Source: Pseudomonas aestuarii (GTDB lineage: Bacteria > Pseudomonadota > Gammaproteobacteria > Pseudomonadales > Pseudomonadaceae). From it: a stretch of 64,000 bases of DNA. A program made the position numbers and the translations under genes. The stretch is taken from assembly GCF_027988105.1 (NCBI RefSeq), contig NZ_JAQJZJ010000002.1, positions 558,001-622,000 on the forward strand, given 5' to 3'. Below are positions 39,339 through 48,867 of the stretch, piece after piece (positions within the stretch are counted from its first letter, which is position 1; each line of letters begins with the position of its first letter). Below the pieces are notes generated by a model that was given only the letters and a program-made list of their open reading frames with translations, had not been told where the DNA came from and made no database searches.

Positions 39339-39878
39339 CTACCACATCAGGTCATCCGGCACCTGGTAGGCGGCGTACGGGTCATCGACGTCTGCGGCTT
39401 CGGTCGGGGTGTTGAGCAAGATCACCCGCCGCGGATCACGCTCCTGAATTTTCAGGGCCGCCTCGCGCGGGATCACTTCATAACCGCCGCCGCTACGCAC
39501 TATGGCCAGCGAGCCGCTACTGAGCTTGTCGCGCATCAGCTTGTTCACCGACAGGCGCTTGACCTTCTTGTCGTCGACGAAATTGTAGTAATCCTCGGTG
39601 GTCAGCTTGGGCAGGCGGGATACCTCGATCAGTTGCTTGATCTGCGCGGCACGGGCCTTCTGCTCGACCTTTTCCTGCTGCTGACGATTGAGTTCCTGAT
39701 CGCGCGCGGCCTTCTCGGCCATCGCCTGCTGAGCAGCGAGCTTTTGCGACTCATCCTTCTCGACCTGACCCTTGTGCTGCAGACGCTGCTGCTTCTGTTT
39801 TTCCTTGCTGACCTGTTTGGCCTGCTTTTCGTTGACCAGCCCGGCCTTGAGCAGCTGATCGCGTAGTGAGATTGCCAT
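39339..39878 (-). CDS. DUF2058 family nucleoprotein-like protein
   Basis: A 179-residue protein of the YaiL type. The first 100 residues are a highly charged helix rich in Lys, Gln and Glu (KQKQQRLQHKGQVEKDESQK); the C-terminal part contains DYYNFVDDKKVKRLSVNK and a final DDPYAAYQVPDDLMW. E. coli homologues are linked by annotation to nucleoid or ribosome association, but the function is not settled. No signal peptide. Confidence 0.88.
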   Translation of the reverse strand: MAISLRDQLLKAGLVNEKQAKQVSKEKQKQQRLQHKGQVEKDESQKLAAQQAMAEKAARDQELNRQQQEKVEQKARAAQIKQLIEVSRLPKLTTEDYYNFVDDKKVKRLSVNKLMRDKLSSGSLAIVRSGGGYEVIPREAALKIQERDPRRVILLNTPTEAADVDDPYAAYQVPDDLMW

Positions 39879-39935
39879 AACGTTCCTATACCCAACTAAC
39901 CATAAATAAGGACTGCACGCTCCACTGCGCCGACG

Positions 39936-40772
39936 CTAGCTAGCCGACGGCCCACCCAGTTTTTCCAGCTTCTTGGCTTCGCCCCAGAGCGCATCCAGTT
40001 GTTCCAGGTCGCAATCTTCCATGGCCCGCCCCGCTTCGCGCAATGCCTGTTCGATAAAACGGAAGCGCTGTTCGAACTTGCCGTTGGCGGCACGCAGCGC
40101 CGACTCCGGATCGACCTTGAGGTGGCGGGCAAGATTGGTGACGACGAACAGCAGATCACCAACCTCTTCGGCAATCGCCTGCGGGTCATTTTCACTCATG
40201 GCCTCGAGCACTTCATCCAGCTCTTCGCGCACCTTGTCCACCACCGGCAAGGCCTCGGGCCAGTCGAAACCAACCTGAGCGGCGCGCTTCTGCAACTTGA
40301 CCGCACGGCTCAGGGCCGGCAAGGCATTGGGCACATCGTCGAGCAGCGACAGCTGCTCGGGCACGGCGGCCTGCTCGGCGCGCTCCTCGGCCTTGAGCTC
40401 CTCCCAGCGCTGCTTGACCGCCGCCTCTGCCAGCCTGGAGGTATCGGGGGCGCCATACAGATCGCCATCGACGAACACATGGGGATGCCGGCGAATCAGC
40501 TTGCGGGTGATGCCATCGACCACCTCGGCAAACTCGAAACGCCCCTCCTCCCGCGCCAACTGGCTGTAATACACCACCTGAAACAGCAGATCGCCCAACT
40601 CGCCCGGCAAATGCTCGAAGTCGCCGCGCTCGATCGCGTCCGCCACCTCGTAGGCCTCTTCGATAGTGTGGGGCACGATGCTCGCGTAGGACTGTTTGAG
40701 ATCCCACGGACAGCCGTGCTGCGGGTCGCGTAGGCGGGCCATCAGGTGCAATAGGTCGTCGAGTTGGTACAT
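39936..40772 (-). CDS. mazG: Nucleoside triphosphate pyrophosphohydrolase MazG
   Basis: A 278-residue all-alpha NTP-PPase with two MazG domains. The first has the metal-binding pattern DLLFQVVYYSQLAREEG following EEAYEVADAIE; the second has EELDEVLEAMSENDPQAIAEEVGDLLFVVTNL. In E. coli MazG hydrolyses all NTPs and modulates ppGpp levels; its position next to relA is widely conserved. Cut off from relA here by about 200 bases that contain an imperfect palindrome. Confidence 0.96.
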   Translation of the reverse strand: MYQLDDLLHLMARLRDPQHGCPWDLKQSYASIVPHTIEEAYEVADAIERGDFEHLPGELGDLLFQVVYYSQLAREEGRFEFAEVVDGITRKLIRRHPHVFVDGDLYGAPDTSRLAEAAVKQRWEELKAEERAEQAAVPEQLSLLDDVPNALPALSRAVKLQKRAAQVGFDWPEALPVVDKVREELDEVLEAMSENDPQAIAEEVGDLLFVVTNLARHLKVDPESALRAANGKFEQRFRFIEQALREAGRAMEDCDLEQLDALWGEAKKLEKLGGPSAS

Positions 40773-40877
40773 GACAATTCCCGGCTCAAAATTTCAACAG
40801 CAGCTTCGCAGCCAAGGCCACTCCAAAAACAGGATATTCACACGGAACGCTGAGCGTCGCGAGCGAAGGTCAGACAA

Positions 40878-40946
40878 GGCGAAGGGAAAGTTAAAAAGCG
40901 GAGTTGGCTCTAGCCAATGAGCATTTTTCACTTCCCCTTCAACGCC
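40878..40946. repeat. Imperfect palindrome downstream of relA
   Basis: The centre is TTGGCT-CT-AGCCAA (40904-40917). Outside it, GGCGAAGGGAAAGTTAAAAA on the left is matched by the complement of ATTTTTCACTTCCCCTTCAACGCC on the right, with a few mismatches and bulges, giving arms of about 30 bases. It begins about 20 bases beyond the relA stop. It could act as a transcript end or be a dispersed repeat; no further copy was noticed in the window. Confidence 0.55.
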
Positions 40947-40966
40947 GTATGGCCGAGCGCAGCAGC

Positions 40967-43210
40967 TCAGGAGGCCCGGTGGCGACGGGCCTCGATTATA
41001 TTCGGCAACTGCGAGATGCGCCCGAGCAAACGCCCCAGGGCATCCAGCCCGGGAATCTCGACGGTGAGCGACATCGTTGCCGTGTTGTCTTCCTTGTTCG
41101 AGTGGGTGTTCACCGCCAGCACATTGAGCTTCTCGTTGAGCAGCACCTGGGTGACGTCGCGCAGCAGGCCGGAACGGTCGTAAGCACGAATGACCACATC
41201 CACCGGGTAGGTCTGCACCGGCACAGGTCCCCAGTTGACCTGAATGATCCGCTCCGGCTCGCGCCCACCCAATTGCAGCACCGAGGCGCAATCCTGACGA
41301 TGGATGCTGACCCCGCGACCGAGGGTGATGTAGCCGACGATCGGGTCGCCCGGCAACGGCTTGCAGCACCCGGCCATCTGCGTCAGCAGGTTGCCGACCC
41401 CCTGGATCTGGATATCACCGCGCTTGCCCGGCTTGAAGCCTGAGGCCTTGCGCGGAATTAGCTCGAGCTGCTCGTTGCCGCGCTCCGGCTCGACCAATTG
41501 CTGCGCCAGGTTGGCCAGATGCGCCAGGCGCAGGTCGCCGGCGCCGAGGCTGGCGAACAGGTCTTCGGCATTCTTCAGGTTGGCCTTCTCGGCCAGTTTC
41601 TCGAAATCCACTTGGGGCAGCGCCAGGCGCCCCAGCTCGCGCTCGAGCATCGCCTTGCCGGCGGAGACATTCTGGTCGCGATCCTGCAACTTGAACCAGT
41701 GGACGATCTTTGCCCGCGCCCGCGAGGTGGTGACATAACCCAGGTTGGAGTTCAGCCAGTCACGACTTGGCGTGCCATGCTTGCTGGTAATGATTTCCAC
41801 CTGCTCACCGGTTTGCAGGCTGTAGCTGAGCGGCACGATACGCCCATTGACCTTCGCGCCACGGCAGTTGTGGCCGATCTCGGTGTGCACCCGGTAGGCG
41901 AAATCCAGTGGCGTGGCGTCTTTAGGCAGGTCAATGGCGTGACCATCCGGGGTGAACACATAGACCCGATCCGGTTCGATATCGACGCGCAACTGATCGG
42001 CCAGGCCACCGATATCGCCCAGCTCCTCGTGCCACTCGAGCACCTGACGCAGCCAGGAAATCTTCTCTTCGTAATGGTTGGAGCCGGATTTGACGTCGGT
42101 GCCCTTATAGCGCCAGTGCGCACAGACCCCCAGTTCGGCCTCCTCGTGCATGGCGTGGGTGCGGATCTGCACCTCCAGCACCTTGCCTTCCGGACCGAGC
42201 ACCGCGGTGTGCAGCGAGCGGTAGCCGTTTTCCTTGGGGTTGGCGATGTAGTCGTCGAACTCCTTGGGAATGTGCCGCCAGAGGGTGTGCACGATCCCCA
42301 GGGCGGTGTAGCAATCGCGCATCTCCGGCACCAGCACGCGGACCGCGCGCACGTCATAGATCTGGCTGAATTGCAGGCCCTTTTTCTGCATTTTTCGCCA
42401 GATCGAATAGATATGCTTGGCCCGCCCACTGATGTCGGCCTTGACCCCGGTGGCCTCCAGCTCCACACGCAGATGACTCATCACATCGTTGATGTATTGC
42501 TCGCGATCCAGCCGACGCTCATGCAGCAGCTTGGCGATCTGCTTGTACTGCTCGGGCTCCAGGTAGCGGAAGGACAGGTCTTCCAGCTCCCACTTGATAT
42601 GGCCGATGCCCAGGCGATGCGCCAGCGGCGCATAGATGTCGAAGACTTCGCGAGCCACACGCTGACGCTTTTCGTCGTCGGCATGCTTGACCGCCCGAAT
42701 CGCACAGGTGCGTTCGGCCAGCTTGATCAGCGCCACACGCACGTCATCGACCATGGCCACCAGCATCTTGCGCAGGTTCTCCACCTGAGCTTGGGAACCG
42801 AGCACCAGGGAGTCGCGCGGATTGAGGCTGGCACTGATCGCCGCCATGCGCAGCACACCATCGACCAGCTTGGTAACCACGGGGCCGAAGCGCTGCTCCA
42901 CCGCGGCCAGGGTCACCTTGCCCTCGCGTACGCCACGGTAGATGACGGCGGCAATCAGGGAGTCCTGATCGAGTTTGAGGTCGGCAAGAATCTCCGCTAT
43001 CTCGAGGCCGGCGCGGAAGCTGGAAGCCCCCTCCGACCACAGATTCTGTGCCGCATTGGCCTGCTGCTCGGCCTCGCGGGCGAACTCGCAGGCGGCGAGC
43101 AAGGCATCGTGCTCCAGTGCCGGGTCGACGCTGAGCACATGGGCCAACCAGGCCTCTAGGTTGATGCTGCCGTCATCGTTGACCGGCTGGTGCGCTCTAA
43201 CCTGAACCAT
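40967..43210 (-). CDS. relA: GTP pyrophosphokinase RelA
   Basis: A ribosome-associated synthetase of (p)ppGpp that responds to uncharged tRNA. The 747-residue protein starts MVQVRAHQPVNDDG (GGAAGG eight bases upstream). Domain order: an HD-like hydrolase domain that is degenerate, with IYRGVREGK replacing the catalytic HDxxED, as usual for gammaproteobacterial RelA; the synthetase domain with NPKENGYRSLHTAVLGPEGK; TGS (VYVFTPDGHAIDLPKDATPLDFAY); a zinc-finger region (CCKPLPGDPIVGY); and a C-terminal ACT domain. It is expected to synthesise but not degrade the alarmone. Confidence 0.98.
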   Translation of the reverse strand: MVQVRAHQPVNDDGSINLEAWLAHVLSVDPALEHDALLAACEFAREAEQQANAAQNLWSEGASSFRAGLEIAEILADLKLDQDSLIAAVIYRGVREGKVTLAAVEQRFGPVVTKLVDGVLRMAAISASLNPRDSLVLGSQAQVENLRKMLVAMVDDVRVALIKLAERTCAIRAVKHADDEKRQRVAREVFDIYAPLAHRLGIGHIKWELEDLSFRYLEPEQYKQIAKLLHERRLDREQYINDVMSHLRVELEATGVKADISGRAKHIYSIWRKMQKKGLQFSQIYDVRAVRVLVPEMRDCYTALGIVHTLWRHIPKEFDDYIANPKENGYRSLHTAVLGPEGKVLEVQIRTHAMHEEAELGVCAHWRYKGTDVKSGSNHYEEKISWLRQVLEWHEELGDIGGLADQLRVDIEPDRVYVFTPDGHAIDLPKDATPLDFAYRVHTEIGHNCRGAKVNGRIVPLSYSLQTGEQVEIITSKHGTPSRDWLNSNLGYVTTSRARAKIVHWFKLQDRDQNVSAGKAMLERELGRLALPQVDFEKLAEKANLKNAEDLFASLGAGDLRLAHLANLAQQLVEPERGNEQLELIPRKASGFKPGKRGDIQIQGVGNLLTQMAGCCKPLPGDPIVGYITLGRGVSIHRQDCASVLQLGGREPERIIQVNWGPVPVQTYPVDVVIRAYDRSGLLRDVTQVLLNEKLNVLAVNTHSNKEDNTATMSLTVEIPGLDALGRLLGRISQLPNIIEARRHRAS

Positions 43211-43382
43211 CTTGTTTACCTTCCCTAAGGTGCGCGCCATGCACACCGAACAGTCGCCGGACTTCTTCGACCCGGTCGGTTTAACCACTTAAGGCACACT
43301 CCTTGTGCGCCCCTGCACAGCATAGATAAGGGTGATGGCGGCAAAGCCAAGCGGCCTTCATCCCTAGCTACGCGCTTTCAAT

Positions 43383-44735
43383 CTAAGGCCTGACGAACAA
43401 CGCCATCGCCTCGACATGCGCCGTTTGCGGAAACATGTCGAGGATACCGGCTTTTTCCAGCCGATAACCTTGCGCCAGCAGCTCGGCAGTATCACGTGCC
43501 AATGTGGTCGGGTTGCACGACACATAGACCAGACGCTTGGCGCCGAGACTGCCGATCTGCCTGACCACCTGCAGCGCACCGTCTCGCGGCGGGTCGAGCA
43601 ACACGGCGGCAAAACCGCCTTGCGCCCAACCACTCTCGACCAACGAATTCGCCAGGTCGGCCTGAAAGAAGTGTAGGTTGTCGAGGCCATTGCTCGCCGC
43701 ATTCTGCGCCGCCCGCTCGACCATCGCCTGCACCCCTTCCACCGCCACCACCTCGCGCGCCTGGCGCGCCAGCGGCAAGGCGAAATTACCCAGCCCGCAG
43801 AACAGATCCAAGACCCGTTCATCCGCCTGCGGTGCCAGCCAGTCCAGCGCCTGGGCGACCATCGCTTCGTTCACCAGCGCATTGACCTGGACAAAATCGC
43901 CGGGCCGATAGGCCAGCTGCAGGTCCCAGCGCGGCAGGTGGTAACCCAGGCTCTGCTCAGGCTCGAACGGCTGCGGCGCGCCGCTACCATGCAGCCAGAG
44001 TTGCCCATCATGGGCCACGCAGAACGCCTGCAAGCGCGCCAGATCGGCCTCGCCCAAGGCTGCAATGTGACGCACCAATACAGCGCTGGCGCTGCCATAA
44101 AACAACTCGATGTGACCAATGGCCTGGGGGTATTCCAGCGCCCGCAGGAGCGCTGGCAACGCGCGCAAGATTGGCTGCAAAGGCTGCACCAGAACGGGAC
44201 AATCGGCGATGGCGACGATGTCCTGGCTGGCCGCGGCGCGAAAGCCGACGTCCAGCCGTTTGTGTTTGACGTCCCAGCGCACGGCAATCCGCGCACGGCG
44301 ACGGTAGCCGAACTCTGGCCCGACCAGTGGTGGCGCCCACTCAGCCGGTTGCAAGTTAGCCAACCGGCTGAACTGTTCGCTGAGCATGCGCTGTTTCAGA
44401 GCCAGCTGGTCGGCATGGCTCATGTGCTGGACGCTGCAACCGCCGCAGGTACGCGCATGGGCACAAGGCTCCACCCGCCGCTCTGGGCTGGCGCTGAGAA
44501 TCCGTTCGCTGCGGGCCTCGACCACCTGGCTACGTGCGCCCAGCACCCGGGCTTCGACCTGCTCGCCGGGCAAGGCGCCACTGACGAACCAGGTGCGCCC
44601 CAGGACAAAGGCAATGCCGCGACCATCGTTGGCCAGCCGTTCGATGCTGAGCGTCTGCTTCTTGCCAACCGGTACCTGCGCCGCGCGGACGCCGCCGCTG
44701 GGCTGGAAGCGCAAACCGCTGGTTTTCTTGGCCAT
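43383..44735 (-). CDS. rlmD: 23S rRNA (uracil-1939-C5) methyltransferase
   Basis: A 450-residue radical-independent SAM methyltransferase of the TrmA/RumA family. It has an N-terminal TRAM domain (about 30-85), the [4Fe-4S] cysteines [10 protein letters not shown] plus a later Cys, a SAM-binding domain with [16 protein letters not shown], and the catalytic nucleophile in [12 protein letters not shown]. It overlaps cysM by one base (both on the minus strand). Confidence 0.96.
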   Translation of the reverse strand: MAKKTSGLRFQPSGGVRAAQVPVGKKQTLSIERLANDGRGIAFVLGRTWFVSGALPGEQVEARVLGARSQVVEARSERILSASPERRVEPCAHARTCGGCSVQHMSHADQLALKQRMLSEQFSRLANLQPAEWAPPLVGPEFGYRRRARIAVRWDVKHKRLDVGFRAAASQDIVAIADCPVLVQPLQPILRALPALLRALEYPQAIGHIELFYGSASAVLVRHIAALGEADLARLQAFCVAHDGQLWLHGSGAPQPFEPEQSLGYHLPRWDLQLAYRPGDFVQVNALVNEAMVAQALDWLAPQADERVLDLFCGLGNFALPLARQAREVVAVEGVQAMVERAAQNAASNGLDNLHFFQADLANSLVESGWAQGGFAAVLLDPPRDGALQVVRQIGSLGAKRLVYVSCNPTTLARDTAELLAQGYRLEKAGILDMFPQTAHVEAMALFVRP

Positions 44736-45640
44736 CAGAGCTCCGGCGTGTCGTACACGCCCGTCGACAGGTAGCGGTCGCCGCGATCGCAGATGATCGC
44801 CACCATTACCGCATTCTCCACTTCAGCCGACAGGTGCAGCATCGCCGCCACCGCCCCGCCGGAGGACACACCACAGAAGATGCCTTCTTCACGCGCAAGG
44901 CGGCGCATCACATCCTCGGCTTCGCGCTGGGCCATGTCGACAATCCGGTCAACGCGGCTGGCCTGGTAGATCTTCGGCAGATATTCCTCGGGCCAGCGGC
45001 GAATACCGGGAATGCTCGCGCCTTCCATCGGCTGCAAGCCGACGATCCGCACCTGCGGGTTCTGCTCCTTGAGGTAGCGCGAGACGCCCATGATGGTCCC
45101 GGTGGTGCCCATAGAACTGATGAAGTGGGTGATCTGACCCTGGGTCTGGCGCCAGATTTCCGGGCCGGTGCCCAGGTAGTGGGCTTCGGGATTGTCGCCA
45201 TTGGCGAACTGATCGAGCACCTTGCCGCGCCCCCCGCGCTCCAGACTGTCGGCCAGATCGCGCGCCCCTTCCATGCCCTCCTCGCGCGACACCAGCACCA
45301 ATTCGGCACCGTAGGCGGTCATCGCCGCCTTGCGCTCGGCCGTGGAGTTGTCCGGCATGATCAGGATCATCTTGTAGCCCTTGATCGCTGCCGCCATCGC
45401 CAGGGCGATACCGGTGTTGCCGGAGGTGGCCTCGATCAGGGTATCGCCGGGGTGGATATCGCCGCGCAATTCGGCACGGGTAATCATCGACAGTGCCGGC
45501 CGGTCCTTCACCGAGCCAGCCGGATTGTTACCTTCCAGCTTCAACAGCAAGGTATTGGAGGTATTACCGGGCAGGCGCTGCAAACGCACCAGCGGCGTGT
45601 TGCCGACGCAATCGGCGATAGTGGGGTATTGCAAGGTCAT
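44735..45640 (-). CDS. cysM: Cysteine synthase B
   Basis: A pyridoxal-phosphate enzyme that makes cysteine (or S-sulfocysteine with thiosulfate) from O-acetylserine. The 301-residue protein has the PLP lysine in [12 protein letters not shown] (Lys45), the phosphate-binding [10 protein letters not shown] and the CysM-type active-site [10 protein letters not shown] region. Homologues lie next to relA/rlmD in pseudomonads. It is divergent from gacS, with about 185 bases between. Confidence 0.96.
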   Translation of the reverse strand: MTLQYPTIADCVGNTPLVRLQRLPGNTSNTLLLKLEGNNPAGSVKDRPALSMITRAELRGDIHPGDTLIEATSGNTGIALAMAAAIKGYKMILIMPDNSTAERKAAMTAYGAELVLVSREEGMEGARDLADSLERGGRGKVLDQFANGDNPEAHYLGTGPEIWRQTQGQITHFISSMGTTGTIMGVSRYLKEQNPQVRIVGLQPMEGASIPGIRRWPEEYLPKIYQASRVDRIVDMAQREAEDVMRRLAREEGIFCGVSSGGAVAAMLHLSAEVENAVMVAIICDRGDRYLSTGVYDTPEL

Positions 45641-45825
45641 GGCGTCGATCAGGTCCAGATGGCTGGAAGGGCCCCTATGATAGCGGCAAACGGGCAGCGG
45701 CCATAACAGGCGTTGGTCCGCCTTGTTGCAGCATGCTGCCAGGGCGACGCCTCTGTTGTTCAGCCAAGACCAGCCGCTACACTGCCAGCTTGAGTTCAGC
45801 CAACCAGCAACGAGGAAGGACGTCC

Positions 45826-48579
45826 GTGTTCAAGGATCTAGGCATCAAAGGCCGTGTACTCATGCTCACCCTGCTACCCACCAGCCTGTTGGCGCTGGTG
45901 CTCGGCGGCTACTTCATCTGGGTGCAACTGTCTGACTTGCAGGCGCAACTGCTGCAACGCGGACAGATGATCGCCGAACAACTGGCGCCGCTGGCCGCGC
46001 CTGCCCTGGAGCGTCAAGACGCAGCACTGCTGCAACGCATTGCCACGCAGACACTCGAGCAGCCGGACGTAAGAGCCGTCAGCTTCCTCGGTGCCGAGCG
46101 CGAGCGCCTGGCCCATGCCGGCCCGGGCATGCTCGACCAGCCACCCGGCGATGACCCGAGCCAGGGGGGGCGCCGCAGCAGCCAGGATGCCACGCGCTTT
46201 CTCCTGCCGGTGCTGGCACACCAGTTGAGTCTCACGGGCGAGCCGCTGACGCAGCCCGACAGCAACCTGCTCGGCTGGGTCGAACTCGAGCTGTCACACC
46301 AGGGCACCCTGCTCAAGGGTTACCGCAGCCTGCTGGCCAGCCTGCTGCTGATCGGCACCGGCCTGATCGTCACCGCCCTGCTCGCCCTGCGCATGAGCCG
46401 CAGCATCAACGACCCCCTGCGGCAGATCAAATACAGCGTCGCGCAGCTCAAGGATGGCCACCTGCACACCCGCCTGCCATCGCTCGGCAGCCATGAACTT
46501 GACGAGTTGGCCTCGGGCATCAACCGCATGGCCGAATCCTTGCTCAACGCCCAGGAAGAGTTGCAACACAGCGTTGACCAGGCCACTGAAGATGTACGCC
46601 AGAACCTGGAGACCATCGAGATCCAGAATATCGAACTGGACTTCGCCCGCCGGGAGGCTCTGGAAGCCAGCCGGATAAAATCCGAATTCCTCGCCAACAT
46701 GAGCCACGAAATCCGCACCCCGCTCAACGGCATTCTCGGCTTCACCAACCTGCTGCAGAAAAGCGAGCTGACTCCACGCCAGCAGGATTACCTGGGCACC
46801 ATCGAGAAATCAGCCGACAGCCTGCTCGGGATAATCAACGAGGTCCTCGACTTCTCCAAGATCGAAGCCGGCAAGCTGATCCTGGAAAGCATTCCTTTCA
46901 ACCTGCGCGACCTGCTGCAGGACACCCTGACCATCCTCGCCCCGGTTGCCCATGAAAAACGCCTGGAGCTGCTCAGCCTGGTCTACCGCGACACGCCGCT
47001 GACCCTGGTCGGCGATCCGCTGCGGCTCAAGCAGATCCTGACCAACCTGGTCAGCAACGCGATCAAGTTCACCCGTGAAGGCAGCATCGTCATGCGCGCC
47101 ATGCTCGAAGATGAAAGCGCCGACCTCGCCCAACTGCGCATCAGCGTGCGCGACACCGGTATCGGCCTGTCCAGCGAAGACCTGCGCGCACTGTTTCAGG
47201 CCTTCAGCCAGGCCGACAACTCACTGTCGCGCCAGGCTGGCGGCACCGGCCTGGGCCTGGTAATTTCCAAGCGCCTGATCGAGCAAATGGGCGGCGAGAT
47301 CGGTGTCGACAGCACGCCTGGCGAGGGCTCGGAGTTCTGGATCAGCCTGAGCCTGCCGAAAGCCCGGGATGACGCCGAAGACCTGCCCCGCGCCCCGTTG
47401 CTCGGACGCCGCGCGGCCATCCTGGAAAGTCATGAGCTGTCACGCCAGGCCTTGCAGCATCAACTGGAAGACTGCGGCTTGCTGGTCAGCGCCTTCGACA
47501 ATCTCGACAACCTGCTCGAAGCGGTCGCCAGTGCGCACCACAGCGGCCAACCGATGAACATCGCCGTGCTCGGCGTCAGCGCCCAGCACCTGCCACCGGA
47601 GCGCTTGGGCCAGCGCATCTGGGATCTCGAGCGCCTCGCCTGCAAAACCGTGGTGCTCTGCCCGACCACCGAACAGGCGCTCTATCACGAAGTTCTGCCC
47701 GATGCGCACAGTCAGCTACAGGCCAAGCCGGCCTGTACACGCAAGCTGCAACGCGCGCTGGCCGAACTGGTCAGCCCACGGCAAGCGCGCCCGGAAGCCA
47801 GTACCCTGACCCCGAGCCGGCCGCCGCGCGTGCTCTGCGTCGATGACAACCCGGCCAATCTGCTACTGGTGCAAACTCTGCTGGACGACATGGGCGCTCT
47901 GGTCAGCACGGCCAGCAGTGGCTACGAAGCCCTGGAAAAAGCCCAGCAGAACAGCTTCGACCTGATTCTCATGGACGTGCAGATGCCCGGCATGGACGGC
48001 CGCCAAACCACCGAAGCGATTCGCCAGCATGAAAGCGAGCACGCCCAGCCTCCCACCCCCATAGTCGCCCTGACTGCCCACGCCCTGGCCAACGAAAAAC
48101 GCGCCCTGCTGCAAAGCGGCCTGGATGACTACCTGACCAAGCCCATCAGCGAACGGCAGCTGGCCCAGGTGGTGCTCAAATGGACCGGCCTGGCGCTGCG
48201 CAACCAAGGCCCCGAGCAAATCGGCGAAAGCGCCAATGCAGGCCGCGCCCTGCGGGTACTGGACAGCGAAGAAGGCCTGCGTCTGGCAGCCGGCAAAGCC
48301 GACCTCGCCGCCGACATGCTGAGCATGCTGCTGGCCGGCCTGCCCGCCGACCGCCTGGCCATCCGCCAGGCCCGCGAGGCGGGCGAGCGCAACGCCCTGA
48401 TCGAACGCGTGCACCGCCTGCACGGCGCCACCCGCTACTGCGGTGTGCCGCAACTGCGTGCCGCCTGTCAGCGCAGCGAAACTCTGTTGAAACAGAATGA
48501 TCCCGCAGCCCCCGGCGCACTGGATCTGCTCGACGCGGCGATCGAACGGCTGGCCAAAGAGCTGCAGGTCAGTGCCTAG
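45826..48579 (+). CDS. gacS: Hybrid sensor histidine kinase GacS
   Basis: The sensor of the GacS/GacA system, which controls small RNAs of the Rsm pathway and thereby secondary metabolism, biofilm and virulence traits. The 917-residue protein has two membrane helices (about 11-33 and 170-190) around a periplasmic loop, a HAMP domain, the kinase with phospho-His294 in MSHEIRTPLNG, an ATPase domain (DTGIGLS, GGTGLGLVI), a receiver with Asp717 in LILMDVQMPGMDG, and an HPt domain with His863 (VHRLHGATRYCG). The start is GTG at 45826, with AAGGA six bases upstream; the frame is open 31 codons further back. Confidence 0.97.
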   Translation: MFKDLGIKGRVLMLTLLPTSLLALVLGGYFIWVQLSDLQAQLLQRGQMIAEQLAPLAAPALERQDAALLQRIATQTLEQPDVRAVSFLGAERERLAHAGPGMLDQPPGDDPSQGGRRSSQDATRFLLPVLAHQLSLTGEPLTQPDSNLLGWVELELSHQGTLLKGYRSLLASLLLIGTGLIVTALLALRMSRSINDPLRQIKYSVAQLKDGHLHTRLPSLGSHELDELASGINRMAESLLNAQEELQHSVDQATEDVRQNLETIEIQNIELDFARREALEASRIKSEFLANMSHEIRTPLNGILGFTNLLQKSELTPRQQDYLGTIEKSADSLLGIINEVLDFSKIEAGKLILESIPFNLRDLLQDTLTILAPVAHEKRLELLSLVYRDTPLTLVGDPLRLKQILTNLVSNAIKFTREGSIVMRAMLEDESADLAQLRISVRDTGIGLSSEDLRALFQAFSQADNSLSRQAGGTGLGLVISKRLIEQMGGEIGVDSTPGEGSEFWISLSLPKARDDAEDLPRAPLLGRRAAILESHELSRQALQHQLEDCGLLVSAFDNLDNLLEAVASAHHSGQPMNIAVLGVSAQHLPPERLGQRIWDLERLACKTVVLCPTTEQALYHEVLPDAHSQLQAKPACTRKLQRALAELVSPRQARPEASTLTPSRPPRVLCVDDNPANLLLVQTLLDDMGALVSTASSGYEALEKAQQNSFDLILMDVQMPGMDGRQTTEAIRQHESEHAQPPTPIVALTAHALANEKRALLQSGLDDYLTKPISERQLAQVVLKWTGLALRNQGPEQIGESANAGRALRVLDSEEGLRLAAGKADLAADMLSMLLAGLPADRLAIRQAREAGERNALIERVHRLHGATRYCGVPQLRAACQRSETLLKQNDPAAPGALDLLDAAIERLAKELQVSA

Positions 48580-48867
48580 CCACCCGATCGGTTAAGCCAT
48601 GGACTCGAGTCTGTCCGAAACCTTGCAGGAGGCCGCGCCCGCGCTCGAAAATGTTCCTGATTCCGCTCTCGCCCCCATCCATGAGGGCGCCGGCGGGCTT
48701 GGGGCATTTCCCCCCGCCATGTGGGGCACGCACCCCGCGGCGCATGCGGGCCGCCAGCTTGCGCAGTCGCGATGCAGGACAGACCGAGACGCAGCCCGCC
48801 CACGGATAAGGCTCAAGCCGGCGAATTTGAGCCAAGCAACTGACCGTACAGTCCACCAGGAGGCAGC
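48580..48867. other. Intergenic region between gacS and ldhA
   Basis: 288 bases without a supported gene. A frame from 48599 overlaps ldhA out of frame and has no known relatives. Near the right end GGCTCAA (48810-48816) and TTGAGCC (48827-48833) form an inverted repeat with a 10-base spacer, about 35 bases upstream of ldhA, a plausible operator. Confidence 0.5.

Noticed and set aside
41498..43159. A 553-codon open frame antisense to relA
   Set aside because: A shadow of relA in the opposite strand; composition is typical of antisense frames and no relatives are recognisable.
40967..43210. Loss of the HD hydrolase motif in RelA as a possible novelty
   Set aside because: The degenerate HD domain is normal for gammaproteobacterial RelA; degradation of ppGpp is the task of SpoT.
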